From: an uncultured Candidatus Saccharibacteria bacterium
GTDB taxonomy: Bacteria; Patescibacteriota; Saccharimonadia; Saccharimonadales; Saccharimonadaceae
Length of the DNA: 32,356 nucleotides
Assembly (NCBI GenBank): GCA_949063825.1
Contig: CARSRA010000005.1
Coordinates: forward strand, 1-32,356
Direction: 5' to 3'
Part shown: positions 7,386 to 15,328 of the stretch, piece after piece
How positions within the stretch are numbered: the stretch's first letter is position 1
Layout of the letters: each line of letters opens with the position of its first letter
Notes under the pieces: model-generated
Told to the model about the DNA's origin: nothing
Seen by the model: only the letters and a program-made list of their open reading frames with translations
Databases searched by the model: none
Translations under genes and position numbers: made by a program

Positions 7386-8000
7386 CTATCCGTTATCTTG
7401 ACAATAAACACCAGTCCCCTCTAGTTTATATAGCACAGAGTAGTCACGCTTGTTGCTTGATTCAACGACACCTTCACCGCTACAACGAGCTTGTTTAACT
7501 ATATAAACTTTGTGGTTGAAATTTTGCAATTCGGTCCCGCCAGGAGCAAACTTACCATCGTATCCACTAATTTCGATACCGTAGCCAAACCCGTCCGGGT
7601 CAGTGAACTCATCAACTTCCACATCATGACCATTAAGATAGTTCAAAAGTAGGTTGCAAGCGTCACCCGATGTAGCACTCTTAACATCACACTTCGGCCC
7701 TTCGCCATCTCGTATTTTCACTTGCCCATCAGTATCCCCTTCGCGAACATCAACTTTGGAGTTGCTCGGCAGTCTGCCTTGATTATTAGTTTGGAAATTT
7801 GTGATCGCCTCGGTGACTTTACCGAGATCATTTCGCCTCTGCGAATCCCTCTGTGCACGTTGCAGAGCTGGTAGTGCAATAAATACCATTAAGAAAATCA
7901 AGCCAGCAATCGCAAGTACGAGCACCACCTCAATGATCGTGAAGCCACCGCGCGTACCCTCATCTGGGCGCATAGCCGACATTTTTCGCTTTGTTGCCAT
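7386..8000 (-). CDS. Type IV pilin, probable major or expressed pilin (pilin B)
   Basis: 204 aa prepilin. The leader is MATKRKMSAMRPDEGTRGG (19 residues), cleaved before FTIIEV, with Glu5 conserved. The hydrophobic assembly helix is followed by a globular C-terminal domain with four or more cysteines (CDVKSATSGDACNLL, QARCSG, VYCQDNG). The order and spacing match pilin A, so the two are paralogs. The start is supported by AAAGGA 7 nt upstream and an extended -10 box at 8034-8042. It is the last gene in line after pilC but has its own promoter. The first 114 bp around the cleavage site are identical to pilin A, while the tail is only distantly similar. Confidence 0.92.
   Translation of the reverse strand: MATKRKMSAMRPDEGTRGGFTIIEVVLVLAIAGLIFLMVFIALPALQRAQRDSQRRNDLGKVTEAITNFQTNNQGRLPSNSKVDVREGDTDGQVKIRDGEGPKCDVKSATSGDACNLLLNYLNGHDVEVDEFTDPDGFGYGIEISGYDGKFAPGGTELQNFNHKVYIVKQARCSGEGVVESSNKRDYSVLYKLEGTGVYCQDNG
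7836..7949 (-). repeat. Right arm of the 114-bp perfect inverted repeat
   Basis: Exact inverted copy of 6774-6887, in the same reading frame of pilin B. Recombination between the arms would invert 6888-7835 and swap the two pilin tails without breaking either frame. Confidence 0.97.
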
Positions 8001-8033
8001 AAAATCCTTTCTTAGCTTAAACGATTTTCCATA

Positions 8034-8042
8034 ATTATAACA
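8034..8042 (-). promoter_or_regulatory. Extended -10 promoter of pilin B
   Basis: The minus strand reads TGT-TATAAT, about 34 nt before the ATG at 8000. AAAGGA ribosome-binding site lies in between. Confidence 0.65.
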
Positions 8043-8064
8043 TAGACGTATTGGTTTTGTAGTC

Positions 8065-8093
8065 TTGACTTTTTATTACGCTTGTGCTATTAT
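8065..8093 (+). promoter_or_regulatory. Strong consensus promoter pointing into the pilC 3' end
   Basis: TTGACT at 8065-8070, a 17-bp spacer, TATTAT at 8088-8093, with TG one base before the -10. It is one of the best promoters in the window, yet no plus-strand gene follows. It faces the convergent pilC gene and is back to back with the pilin B promoter. Confidence 0.7.
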
Positions 8094-8099
8094 GTGAAT

Positions 8100-8200
8100 A
8101 CACGCAGGTGAGTCCTGCCTGGATTTTTGTTGCGCAGACCATGGACCTTATAGGTCCTATGATACAGACTCTTCCCCCTTAGTATTTCACACCCTGCTTC
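8100..8200 (+). ncRNA. Candidate small RNA from the 8065 promoter (3' end not defined)
   Basis: The region downstream of the promoter has no ORF and shows structure. There is a hairpin GCAGG/CCTGC (8104-8118). A strong hairpin CATGGACCT-TAT-AGGTCC-t-ATG spans 8140-8161. A possible closing helix pairs GAGTC (8110-8114) with GACTC (8167-8171). A further stem GCTTC/GAAGC lies downstream. I do not recognise a known RNA family (6S, SRP RNA, tmRNA and RNase P signatures were looked for and not seen). It could be a trans-acting RNA or an antisense RNA for pilC. No clear terminator is seen, so the end is arbitrary. Confidence 0.35.
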
Positions 8201-8229
8201 AGACACCATCCGAAGCGTTCAATAGCACT

Positions 8230-9444
8230 CTATATCCCGCCCGCGCCAATCTTGCTCACAAGGCTATAGATTGGGAAGAGGATCGCCCCCACGATACCAC
8301 CTGCTACTACCGCAAGCACCACCATCAACACTGGCTCAATCAAAGTCTGGATTGCTGCCAAACGCTCGTCGAGCTCAGTCTCATATACCGTAGCAGCACG
8401 CCCTAACATCTCATCGATCTTACCAGATTGTTCACCAGTCGCCGCCATCTGCGGAATCAGAGGCAGGACGTTTTCGCGACCCTTAAGTGACACGCTGAGC
8501 GGTTTACCACTCCGTACCATTTCCTCTGCTTCGTGCACTTCCTTTTCTAGCAAGGTGTTATTAATTGCATTACCACTAATTTTGATAGCTTCGAGCATCG
8601 GCACTCCTGCGCTCAAAAGCATTTGCATAGTACGCGCAAAACGCGCATTATAGAGCCTCATAAATAGCCCGTTCACGAGTGGCGCATGTAATTTGAACTT
8701 ATCGACGGTCTTAGTACCAGCTTCAGTACGTTTGAATTGAATAAAGAACCAAACTGCTATCCCTAAAATGACCAAAACTAACCACCAAAAATTGGCAATG
8801 AAGTTCGAAATCGCAACCATAACAGCCGTTAGCGCTGGCAGAGGCTCCCTAAGGTCATTATAGAGATTTTCTACCTGCGGGACGACCTGCAACATCAAAA
8901 AGATCACCACGGCGACAATCACGAACAACACGATCGCCGGGTAAGTCATAGCACCGCGAATTTTTGAGATCATGTCGGCGTCTTTTTCTTGTTGATCGGC
9001 GAGTCGCCTGAGTGATACATCAAGCGTACCTGAAGCTTCTCCAGCTTCGACCAATGAAAGATAGACGTTGTTAAATACTTCAGGATGTTTTTTAAAGGCA
9101 AGATAAAGTGATTTACCTGACTCGACTTGCGCTAAGATATCCTCGACCAGCGCCTTAGTAGCTTTGTTTTCAGTCTGATCGACAATCATCTGTAAGCTAG
9201 CAGATAGCGGCATACCAGCGCCAATTAAAGTCGCAAACTGACGCGTAAAAGCGATCCTTTCTTTAGTTGAAACTCTATTTTGGAAACGGCTAAAGAAACT
9301 CTCGGTCTCTTCGGTAATGCGGCTCGGGGTGTATCCTTGATCGACTAAGATCTTTCCTGCAATCTGCTCGCTATCTGCCTGAACAGTGCCGTTTACAATC
9401 CGACCAGTTTTACGATCCTTAGCCTGATACTTAAACCTACGCAT
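8230..9444 (-). CDS. pilC: Type IV pilus inner membrane platform protein
   Basis: 404 aa. The N-terminal FKYQAKDRKTGRIVNGTVQA segment is typical of the family. Two repeated T2SF (GspF) domains follow (about 68-190 and 270-392) with FTRQFATLIGAGMPLSASLQ and FARTMQMLLSAGVPMLEAIK, each followed by paired hydrophobic segments; three membrane helices overall. PilC couples the PilB and PilT motors to pilin insertion and removal. The start codon overlaps the pilT stop (TAATG). It is the last of the co-transcribed pilus assembly genes before pilin B. Confidence 0.95.
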   Translation of the reverse strand: MRRFKYQAKDRKTGRIVNGTVQADSEQIAGKILVDQGYTPSRITEETESFFSRFQNRVSTKERIAFTRQFATLIGAGMPLSASLQMIVDQTENKATKALVEDILAQVESGKSLYLAFKKHPEVFNNVYLSLVEAGEASGTLDVSLRRLADQQEKDADMISKIRGAMTYPAIVLFVIVAVVIFLMLQVVPQVENLYNDLREPLPALTAVMVAISNFIANFWWLVLVILGIAVWFFIQFKRTEAGTKTVDKFKLHAPLVNGLFMRLYNARFARTMQMLLSAGVPMLEAIKISGNAINNTLLEKEVHEAEEMVRSGKPLSVSLKGRENVLPLIPQMAATGEQSGKIDEMLGRAATVYETELDERLAAIQTLIEPVLMVVLAVVAGGIVGAILFPIYSLVSKIGAGGI

Positions 9445-10655
9445 TAGATCCTCGCCAGCCTCTCATATTCGTTAGTGTCGACAGCGTATTCCCGTGCAAC
9501 ATCAAAATTCACTTCCCCCGCCTTCACGAGGCGCGCCAATTCGCGATCCATAGTCTGCATGCCTTGATCAGCACTAGTCTGAATCGCCATGTCAAGCTGA
9601 TGTGTCTTGCCCTCGCGAATAATCGCCCGTACTGCTGAGTTTGCTACTAGAATTTCAGTCACCGCAATACGACCACCATTCACTGCCGGGACTAGGCGTT
9701 GCGAAACAATACCGTTCAATACGTTTGCGAGCTGCGAACGAATTTGTGGTTGCTGATGTGCCGGAAAGACATCAATAATACGATCAATTGACTGCGCAGC
9801 TGAGTTGGTATGGAGTGTTGCAAAGACTAAATGCCCAGTCTCAGCCACAGTAATGGCCGCTTGGATCGTTTCGAGATCGCGCATCTCGCCAATTAACACT
9901 ACATCAGGATCTTCGCGCAAGATACTCCTAAGCGCAGCTGCAAAACTAAAAGTATCATAATGAACCTCACGCTGTGCAACCACGGAGTGTTTCGAGCGGT
10001 GAGTAAACTCGATCGGGTCCTCAATCGTAATGATATGAACCGATTTTTCAGAATTAATCTTGTCAATCAAGGCCGCAAGCGTAGTACTTTTACCGGATCC
10101 AGTCGGACCAGTCACCAACACTAGGCCATGCGGGCGCTCGGCAAAAGTTTCGATCACGCCAGGGAGACCAAGGTCTGCTAGCTGTGGAATCTGATTTGGA
10201 ATCAGACGAAAACTGGCAGCGAGATTCCCTTTTTCATGAAAAGCGTTCACACGGAAACGCCCGAGATCACCAAAGGCAAATGAATAATCAAATTCTTTAT
10301 CTTTTTCGAGAATTTTCTTCTGCTCGTCATCTAAAGTAGCGTAAATCAACTCCTCGATCTTGTCAGGAGTCAAAGCAGGATAATTTGTCAACGAGCGCAA
10401 CGCCCCATCTACACGCAGAATCGGCGAAAGTCCCACTTGTAAATGTAGATCCGAAGCCTTATGGCGAATACATTCATCAAGCAAAGCCTCAATCGTGGCA
10501 TCAACTTGACGGGTGCCATTATTTGACGGTAAAATCGCTCCCCCCAGTGAAATATTATCAGCCTCACTAGGCTTTTTTTCGACGGTCAATTTCACTGGAA
10601 TTGGTTCTAATCCAGCTGCATTGAGATTATTTGTATTAGTTCCACCGCTATCCAT
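9444..10655 (-). CDS. pilT: Type IV pilus retraction ATPase
   Basis: 403 aa hexameric ATPase that depolymerises the pilus. After a disordered N-terminus of about 50 residues come the PAS-like N-domain (ASDLHLQVGLSPILRVDG), Walker A GPTGSGKST (183-191), the Asp box (ITIEDPIEF), Walker B region REDPDVVLIGEMRD (247-260) and the His box (ETGHLVFATLHTNSA). The AIRSEG-like motif near the C-terminus reads AVRAIIREGK, so PilT is preferred over PilU. ATG follows an extended -10-like TGGTAAAAT by 7 nt, so besides read-through from pilB it may have its own leaderless transcript. It supports twitching or DNA uptake. Confidence 0.95.
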   Translation of the reverse strand: MDSGGTNTNNLNAAGLEPIPVKLTVEKKPSEADNISLGGAILPSNNGTRQVDATIEALLDECIRHKASDLHLQVGLSPILRVDGALRSLTNYPALTPDKIEELIYATLDDEQKKILEKDKEFDYSFAFGDLGRFRVNAFHEKGNLAASFRLIPNQIPQLADLGLPGVIETFAERPHGLVLVTGPTGSGKSTTLAALIDKINSEKSVHIITIEDPIEFTHRSKHSVVAQREVHYDTFSFAAALRSILREDPDVVLIGEMRDLETIQAAITVAETGHLVFATLHTNSAAQSIDRIIDVFPAHQQPQIRSQLANVLNGIVSQRLVPAVNGGRIAVTEILVANSAVRAIIREGKTHQLDMAIQTSADQGMQTMDRELARLVKAGEVNFDVAREYAVDTNEYERLARI

Positions 10656-10694
10656 ATATCTTATTTTACCATAGACATTACCATTTAAACAAAT

Positions 10695-12461
10695 TTAGGC
10701 CAAATCACTTGAGACGCGGTCTACTTCCTCCATCGTCGTGATACCTGAAAGCGCCTTAAGCATACCATCTTGACGCATCGTAATCGTACCTTTCTCGCGC
10801 GCGAGACGCATCACTTCCGCTGCCGTCGCATGCGAAATGATTAGCTTTTGGATATCCTCATCTACATCAATCGCTTCATAGAGCCCCGCTCGACCTTTAT
10901 AGCCACCCGGCGTCATTGGATCATCCATCCCCCTGACTAGAGTATACGAGCCTGCATCCGCCAGCGGTAAGCCCCCGTATCCTAGGTCTTCACTGACGCT
11001 TGCGACCTCTTCCTGCGTCTTTGGCAAAACACCCCCTAAGACATCATGAATCTCCTCGGTTTGCATATTATTACTACGATAAGTCGTACGTTTCTCCGTC
11101 ACACGGCGTACTAGGCGTTGACCAATCACAGTATTCAAAGTCGATGCCAGCAGGAACGGCTCAATCCCCATATCGAGCAAACGTGGTAAGATCCCAGCTG
11201 CCGAGTTGGTATGCAGAGTCGAAAACACCAAATGTCCAGTCAAGCTCGCTTGCACCGCAAGATTCGCTGTTTCCGAATCGCGGATCTCCCCCACCATTAC
11301 AACATCTGGATCCTGACGCAAAATACTACGCAACCCTGACGCAAAAGTCAAACCCGCATCAGTATTAACCTGAATCTGATTCACCCCCTCCATTTTATAC
11401 TCGACCGGGTCCTCAAGTGTCACGATATTAATCTTATCGGACTTAATTTGCTTAATCAATGCGTAAAGTGTAGTACTCTTACCAGAACCAGTCGGGCCAG
11501 AAGTCAGGATCATACCGTTTGGCTGGCTAATTCCGCTAAGTACTGTTCTTAGCGCTCGTCCAGTCATGCCCATACTCGCGATATCCATACTTGTACCAGA
11601 TTTATCCAATAGACGAATCACAACCTGCTCCCCCCAAACCACTGGCGAAATCGCAATACGCAAATCTACTTCTTTTTCGGCAATCAACACCGCAAATTGG
11701 CCATCTTGCGGAATACGATGTTCATCGATCTTTAGGTTTGCCAGAATTTTAATACGCGAAACTAGCGCCGGCTCAATTGACTTTGGCAGTTCCATCACCC
11801 GACGCAGCACCCCGTCAATCCGACAACGAATAATCAAACTATTACTTAGTGGCTCAATATGCACATCGGAAGCCTTAGACTTCACGGCAAATTCTAGAAT
11901 AGACGTCAGCGCTTTGGAGATCGGTGAATCTTGGGTGATTGTTTTGATGTCGCTGGAAGTTTGAGCCATAGCAATTTCGCGATTTGTAGCTTTTACGGCC
12001 TGAGTTACTCCTGAAAAATCACCACGATACTGCCTTAAGACTGATTGCACGCCTTCACCAGAAGACATCATAGTACGGATTGATTTTCCCGTATAAGTCG
12101 CGAGATAATCAATCGACTGAATATTTCCAGTATCGAGCATGGCAACTGCGAGCTGGCCATTCGCTTCACCGAGCGGTACTGCCATAATTCGAGCTGCAAC
12201 TTCTAGCGGTAACAAAGATAGTGTACTTTGAGGCATTTCAACATTTCTCAAATTTACATACGGGATATTTAGCATCACCGCGGTAGCATGCGCCAGCATG
12301 TCGTCATTCACGATACGCTGCGTAGTCAATGCCTCCATTAGAGGCTGCCGGGTCTGTGCCACCTCGTTCTGCACGCGATTCAGATCATCAGGATCAACTA
12401 GCCCCTCAGCCACGAGGAGCTCTATCACCTTTTGCATCGCATCTCTAGTCAATAATGCCAC
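10695..12461 (-). CDS. pilB: Type IV pilus extension ATPase
   Basis: 588 aa. It has an N-terminal GspE-N (T2SSE_N) domain (about 1-150) and a C-terminal ATPase: ASDVHIEP (198-204), Walker A GPTGSGKST (322-330), VTLEDPVEY, and Walker B RQDPDVVMVGEIRD, followed by TGHLVFSTLHTNSA. PilB drives pilus polymerisation. Unusually, the segment between GQRLVRR and the C-terminal helices has no cysteine, although most PilB/GspE proteins carry a CxxC...CxxC zinc module there. Instead it is a longer Glu/Gly-rich insertion (HDVLGGVLPKTQEEV onward). It lies 3 nt after the small EF-hand protein gene in the operon. Confidence 0.95.
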   Translation of the reverse strand: MALLTRDAMQKVIELLVAEGLVDPDDLNRVQNEVAQTRQPLMEALTTQRIVNDDMLAHATAVMLNIPYVNLRNVEMPQSTLSLLPLEVAARIMAVPLGEANGQLAVAMLDTGNIQSIDYLATYTGKSIRTMMSSGEGVQSVLRQYRGDFSGVTQAVKATNREIAMAQTSSDIKTITQDSPISKALTSILEFAVKSKASDVHIEPLSNSLIIRCRIDGVLRRVMELPKSIEPALVSRIKILANLKIDEHRIPQDGQFAVLIAEKEVDLRIAISPVVWGEQVVIRLLDKSGTSMDIASMGMTGRALRTVLSGISQPNGMILTSGPTGSGKSTTLYALIKQIKSDKINIVTLEDPVEYKMEGVNQIQVNTDAGLTFASGLRSILRQDPDVVMVGEIRDSETANLAVQASLTGHLVFSTLHTNSAAGILPRLLDMGIEPFLLASTLNTVIGQRLVRRVTEKRTTYRSNNMQTEEIHDVLGGVLPKTQEEVASVSEDLGYGGLPLADAGSYTLVRGMDDPMTPGGYKGRAGLYEAIDVDEDIQKLIISHATAAEVMRLAREKGTITMRQDGMLKALSGITTMEEVDRVSSDLA

Positions 12462-12464
12462 TTT

Positions 12465-12827
12465 TTATTCCTCGAGATCCTCGTCAGATTCCTCAGCGTT
12501 ACCGCCCTCGCCATTATCATCCTCGTCTGTTATTACCGACGAGGCATCAAGCCGCCCACAAGCAATCAACTCAGACTCATCCAAGATGCCATTATTATCT
12601 TTATCCTCACAATCACCAACATATACTTCGATTGTAGGATTAATTGCCGCGCTATTGAATACTTCCGATGATGGAACGGTCAGATCGCTGGAGATCGGCG
12701 CACGCAATGTCGTGAAAGTCGTCGTTGCTTCGTTAGGATCACCCATGATCGCTTGGCAAATGAAAAATGAGGCCACTACTCCTACACCACCTACGAAAAT
12801 AATACTAAAAACATCCGATTGGCTCAT
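12465..12827 (-). CDS. Small membrane-anchored protein with EF-hand loop, pilus operon
   Basis: 120 aa, no family recognised. One membrane helix (about 8-27) is followed by an extracytoplasmic part. Residues 73-90 form a cysteine-bracketed loop, CEDKDNNGILDESELIAC, with a perfect EF-hand pattern: D75, D77, N79, G80, L82, D83, E86. The C-terminus is a run of Asp/Glu. ATGA overlap with the PilO-like gene upstream and a 3-nt gap to pilB downstream place it firmly in the pilus operon, where a PilP-like or minor regulatory partner might be expected. Calcium binding is inferred from the motif. Confidence 0.75.
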   Translation of the reverse strand: MSQSDVFSIIFVGGVGVVASFFICQAIMGDPNEATTTFTTLRAPISSDLTVPSSEVFNSAAINPTIEVYVGDCEDKDNNGILDESELIACGRLDASSVITDEDDNGEGGNAEESDEDLEE

Positions 12828-13696
12828 TTTTTCTTCCCTCCTGCTGCACGCACAGTCTTCTTTATTTCTAACTCTTCCCCTTCATCTAGATAGTAGGCAT
12901 TAGCTCCTGCCCGCAAGCTAATAGTCCCAGTCGAAGAATATTCAAACACACCACTAGTGATATCAAAAGTACGAATCGAGCGTTCGATCGCATCCAACGC
13001 ACGTATCACATCCATCTCGCTACCAGACATCCTAAACGAAACTGGAATTACACTCACGCCTGGAATCGCCGAAGTTATATTCTCTCCGCTCGGAGAAATT
13101 GCATCTGGCTCAATATTAGCTTCGATGAAAATTTGGTTTAGACTCGACATCAAAGCTTCGGTGTTTTCCTGCTCCGGTAAAGCATCAGAGATTACGCGCA
13201 ATGACGAGCACTCACGTATCCCAAGTAGGGCTTGTACGCGATCCTCATCAGTCCGAGCCTGATTGTAACGCGCGGTAAAATTGATTTCTTTACCATTTTC
13301 GTCATAACAAACTCCACCTACTCGACGCTGCCGCGCTACTAATTCTAGATCAGTATTTTTAGCAAGCTGTTCGTAAATGTTAAAACGTAATGAATCCGGC
13401 ACATCGCCAAGCGATACCGAATCGGGATCACAATCCTCAAGCTCCTTATCACTAAAATCACCATCCCGGTTGCTATCTTTGCAGGCACCCACACTAGCAA
13501 TTGTCTTGTTGTAGTCGCTGATCGCATTATTTTTCTCAGAAATGATCTTAGTGTTAAAATCGATATACTTGATCAAGAAGATAGAAACGACGATACACGA
13601 ACCTAGCACCATCGATGCGATCAACACCTCTGCCAGCGTCATGCGTTGAGCTTTAGAAATATAGAATCGTTTTTCTTTTGGAGTCTTAGCTGCCAT
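12824..13696 (-). CDS. PilO-like pilus assembly protein with EF-hand insertion
   Basis: 290 aa. Position after a PilN-like gene, an N-terminal membrane helix (about 22-43), a following coiled-coil-like stretch, and a C-terminal ferredoxin-like half (VIPVSFRMSGSEMDVIRALDAIE) fit PilO, which pairs with PilN in the inner membrane ring. Between helix and globular part lies a cysteine-bracketed EF-hand loop at 72-89, CKDSNRDGDFSDKELEDC, with D74, N76, D78, G79, F81, E85. It aligns residue for residue with the loop of the next gene. Two more cysteines occur (GGVCYDEN, IRECSSL). PilO assignment is by context and architecture. The gene is 3 nt after the PilN-like stop. Confidence 0.78.
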   Translation of the reverse strand: MAAKTPKEKRFYISKAQRMTLAEVLIASMVLGSCIVVSIFLIKYIDFNTKIISEKNNAISDYNKTIASVGACKDSNRDGDFSDKELEDCDPDSVSLGDVPDSLRFNIYEQLAKNTDLELVARQRRVGGVCYDENGKEINFTARYNQARTDEDRVQALLGIRECSSLRVISDALPEQENTEALMSSLNQIFIEANIEPDAISPSGENITSAIPGVSVIPVSFRMSGSEMDVIRALDAIERSIRTFDITSGVFEYSSTGTISLRAGANAYYLDEGEELEIKKTVRAAGGKKK

Positions 13697-13699
13697 GAC

Positions 13700-15328
13700 T
13701 TATACACCCTCCGTTCCATTAACATTACTGGAAGCACTAGTGTCAGTGTTAACATCCGTTCCAGTATCAATGTTAGTATTCGGATCAGTTTCAGCACCAC
13801 TATTTTCGTTTTGCTCAGAATTTTCGTCTTTATTAGCATCGGAACCTTGCTCTCCACCAGTATTTTCGGTATTGCCGAGACATTCAAGATCGCCCTCTGC
13901 ACAAGGCTCAGCCTCTTGTGCAAACATTCCACCGATCTGAATGAACGAATCTGTCACGTTTTGCCCCATCGGACCAATTGCAATCATGTGCTTGTTAGAA
14001 TAGCGGAAGAAAGCATCATCATAAGACGCGGAGGCTGAAAAACGTAAAACTAGATTACCATTAGAATCGCGCCCATTCGAAGAGCCTGTGATCGTCAATC
14101 CGTCTTTTACTAGGTAGCAGTCATTTGCCGAAGTCCAACGGATGCTACTTTTACCCCTGTTCGTAACCTCAGCACCACTATATTTATAACAAGCACTTTG
14201 GAAATGCTCAATTCCGCTAATCACCCCATCAAGAGAGAGATGTTCATCTTTATACCATCGATCAAAGCGTGGAGTACGCCAAATTTTGACCCGAACTGGA
14301 ACTTCTTTTTCTACCATGACTTTATTTACCTGACCTTCGCCGTTGTCAATACCTAGGTCATCACTCAAGCTCTGCTCAAAATCAACGATTCCTTCTATGC
14401 CGTCCTGCAACGCAACTTCACCATCTGTAGTTTCAGCCTGATCCACGGATGACCCAGCGCGCTCCTCTTCGACTTCCACTTTGCCCATTTCCACTTCCGC
14501 ATCTTTACTAAAATGGAACAATTCGTCGTCATCTAGATTCCCGTAACCATTTTCACTAGCAGATTCACCTACGCGCACACCTTCACAACCTGGCACTCTC
14601 AGATCCCACCAGGCATAATAACTATCACCCTCTCTCAGTGCATTTCCATCCGCATTTGACTCTTTAATGCATTGAGTCGGGAGCTCCTTGTCATCAATAT
14701 CAACAAAACGACCATAATCATATTTAGTCAAGCCGACACTCTTTTTGAACGCCTCAAGCACGCGATAATCGATCAGAGGCTCAGCGAGCGCATCAGTCTG
14801 TCCATCCATTATAAGAGAATTAGTTTCGAGATTTACCCTTAACTCTGAAAGTTGCACGATACCGCCAACTTGCGGCAACATCACATCAATCGCACCAAAC
14901 GCCCTCGAAATCATCTGCCGATTATTGATAATCTCATCATATCGACTAAGCTGATTCTGGATCGTCAGCAACCCCCCCAACTCAGAATAGCTATTCAATT
15001 TTTCCGAAAGACTCTCGAGGCGCTTGTCCTGACGAGACATTGCGATATCTTGTCCGCTCTTAATGCTAAACAACACCAATACTACGCCCAGCGCAATACA
15101 AGATATAACGATACAGGCAAAAAGCACATGATTACGAATTTTCTGCGTGCGAATTAATTGCGTTTTCACTGCTGGGACAAGATTAATCTCGTATGTCTCA
15201 GCACTCTCCGTACTGGCGGCCTTTGGATCTTTCGGTAATGGTCGCTTGAATAATTTTGCAAACTGGACCTTAGTTTGATAACTAAAGTCCTCAAACTGCT
15301 CACGAAGTTTCATCAACATATCGTTCAT
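13700..15328 (-). CDS. PilN-like pilus assembly protein with long acidic tail
   Basis: 542 aa. The PilN hallmark INLVP occurs at about 48-52, close to the membrane helix at about 69-92, followed by a coiled coil and a periplasm-type globular domain (MLPQVGGIVQLSELRVNLETN). Typical PilN is about 200 aa. Here a long extra region follows with Cys-containing loops (LPTQCIKESNADG, RVPGCEGV, YLVKDGLTI), a Glu-rich middle and a final Asn/Asp/Glu/Thr low-complexity tail (from about 485). The insertions resemble surface-exposed or cell-wall-spanning extensions. The start overlaps the pilM stop by 4 nt (ATGA), supporting PilM-PilN interaction. Probably part of the ring that links PilM to the outside. 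Confidence 0.8.
   Translation of the reverse strand: MNDMLMKLREQFEDFSYQTKVQFAKLFKRPLPKDPKAASTESAETYEINLVPAVKTQLIRTQKIRNHVLFACIVISCIALGVVLVLFSIKSGQDIAMSRQDKRLESLSEKLNSYSELGGLLTIQNQLSRYDEIINNRQMISRAFGAIDVMLPQVGGIVQLSELRVNLETNSLIMDGQTDALAEPLIDYRVLEAFKKSVGLTKYDYGRFVDIDDKELPTQCIKESNADGNALREGDSYYAWWDLRVPGCEGVRVGESASENGYGNLDDDELFHFSKDAEVEMGKVEVEEERAGSSVDQAETTDGEVALQDGIEGIVDFEQSLSDDLGIDNGEGQVNKVMVEKEVPVRVKIWRTPRFDRWYKDEHLSLDGVISGIEHFQSACYKYSGAEVTNRGKSSIRWTSANDCYLVKDGLTITGSSNGRDSNGNLVLRFSASASYDDAFFRYSNKHMIAIGPMGQNVTDSFIQIGGMFAQEAEPCAEGDLECLGNTENTGGEQGSDANKDENSEQNENSGAETDPNTNIDTGTDVNTDTSASSNVNGTEGV

Noticed and set aside
8100..8200. 6S, SRP, tmRNA or RNase P RNA identity for the candidate RNA
   Set aside because: None of their conserved sequence signatures was found, so it is left as an unassigned candidate.
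12298..12903. 201-aa plus-strand ORF
   Set aside because: Antisense to pilB and the small EF-hand gene; Ser/Arg-rich with no motif.
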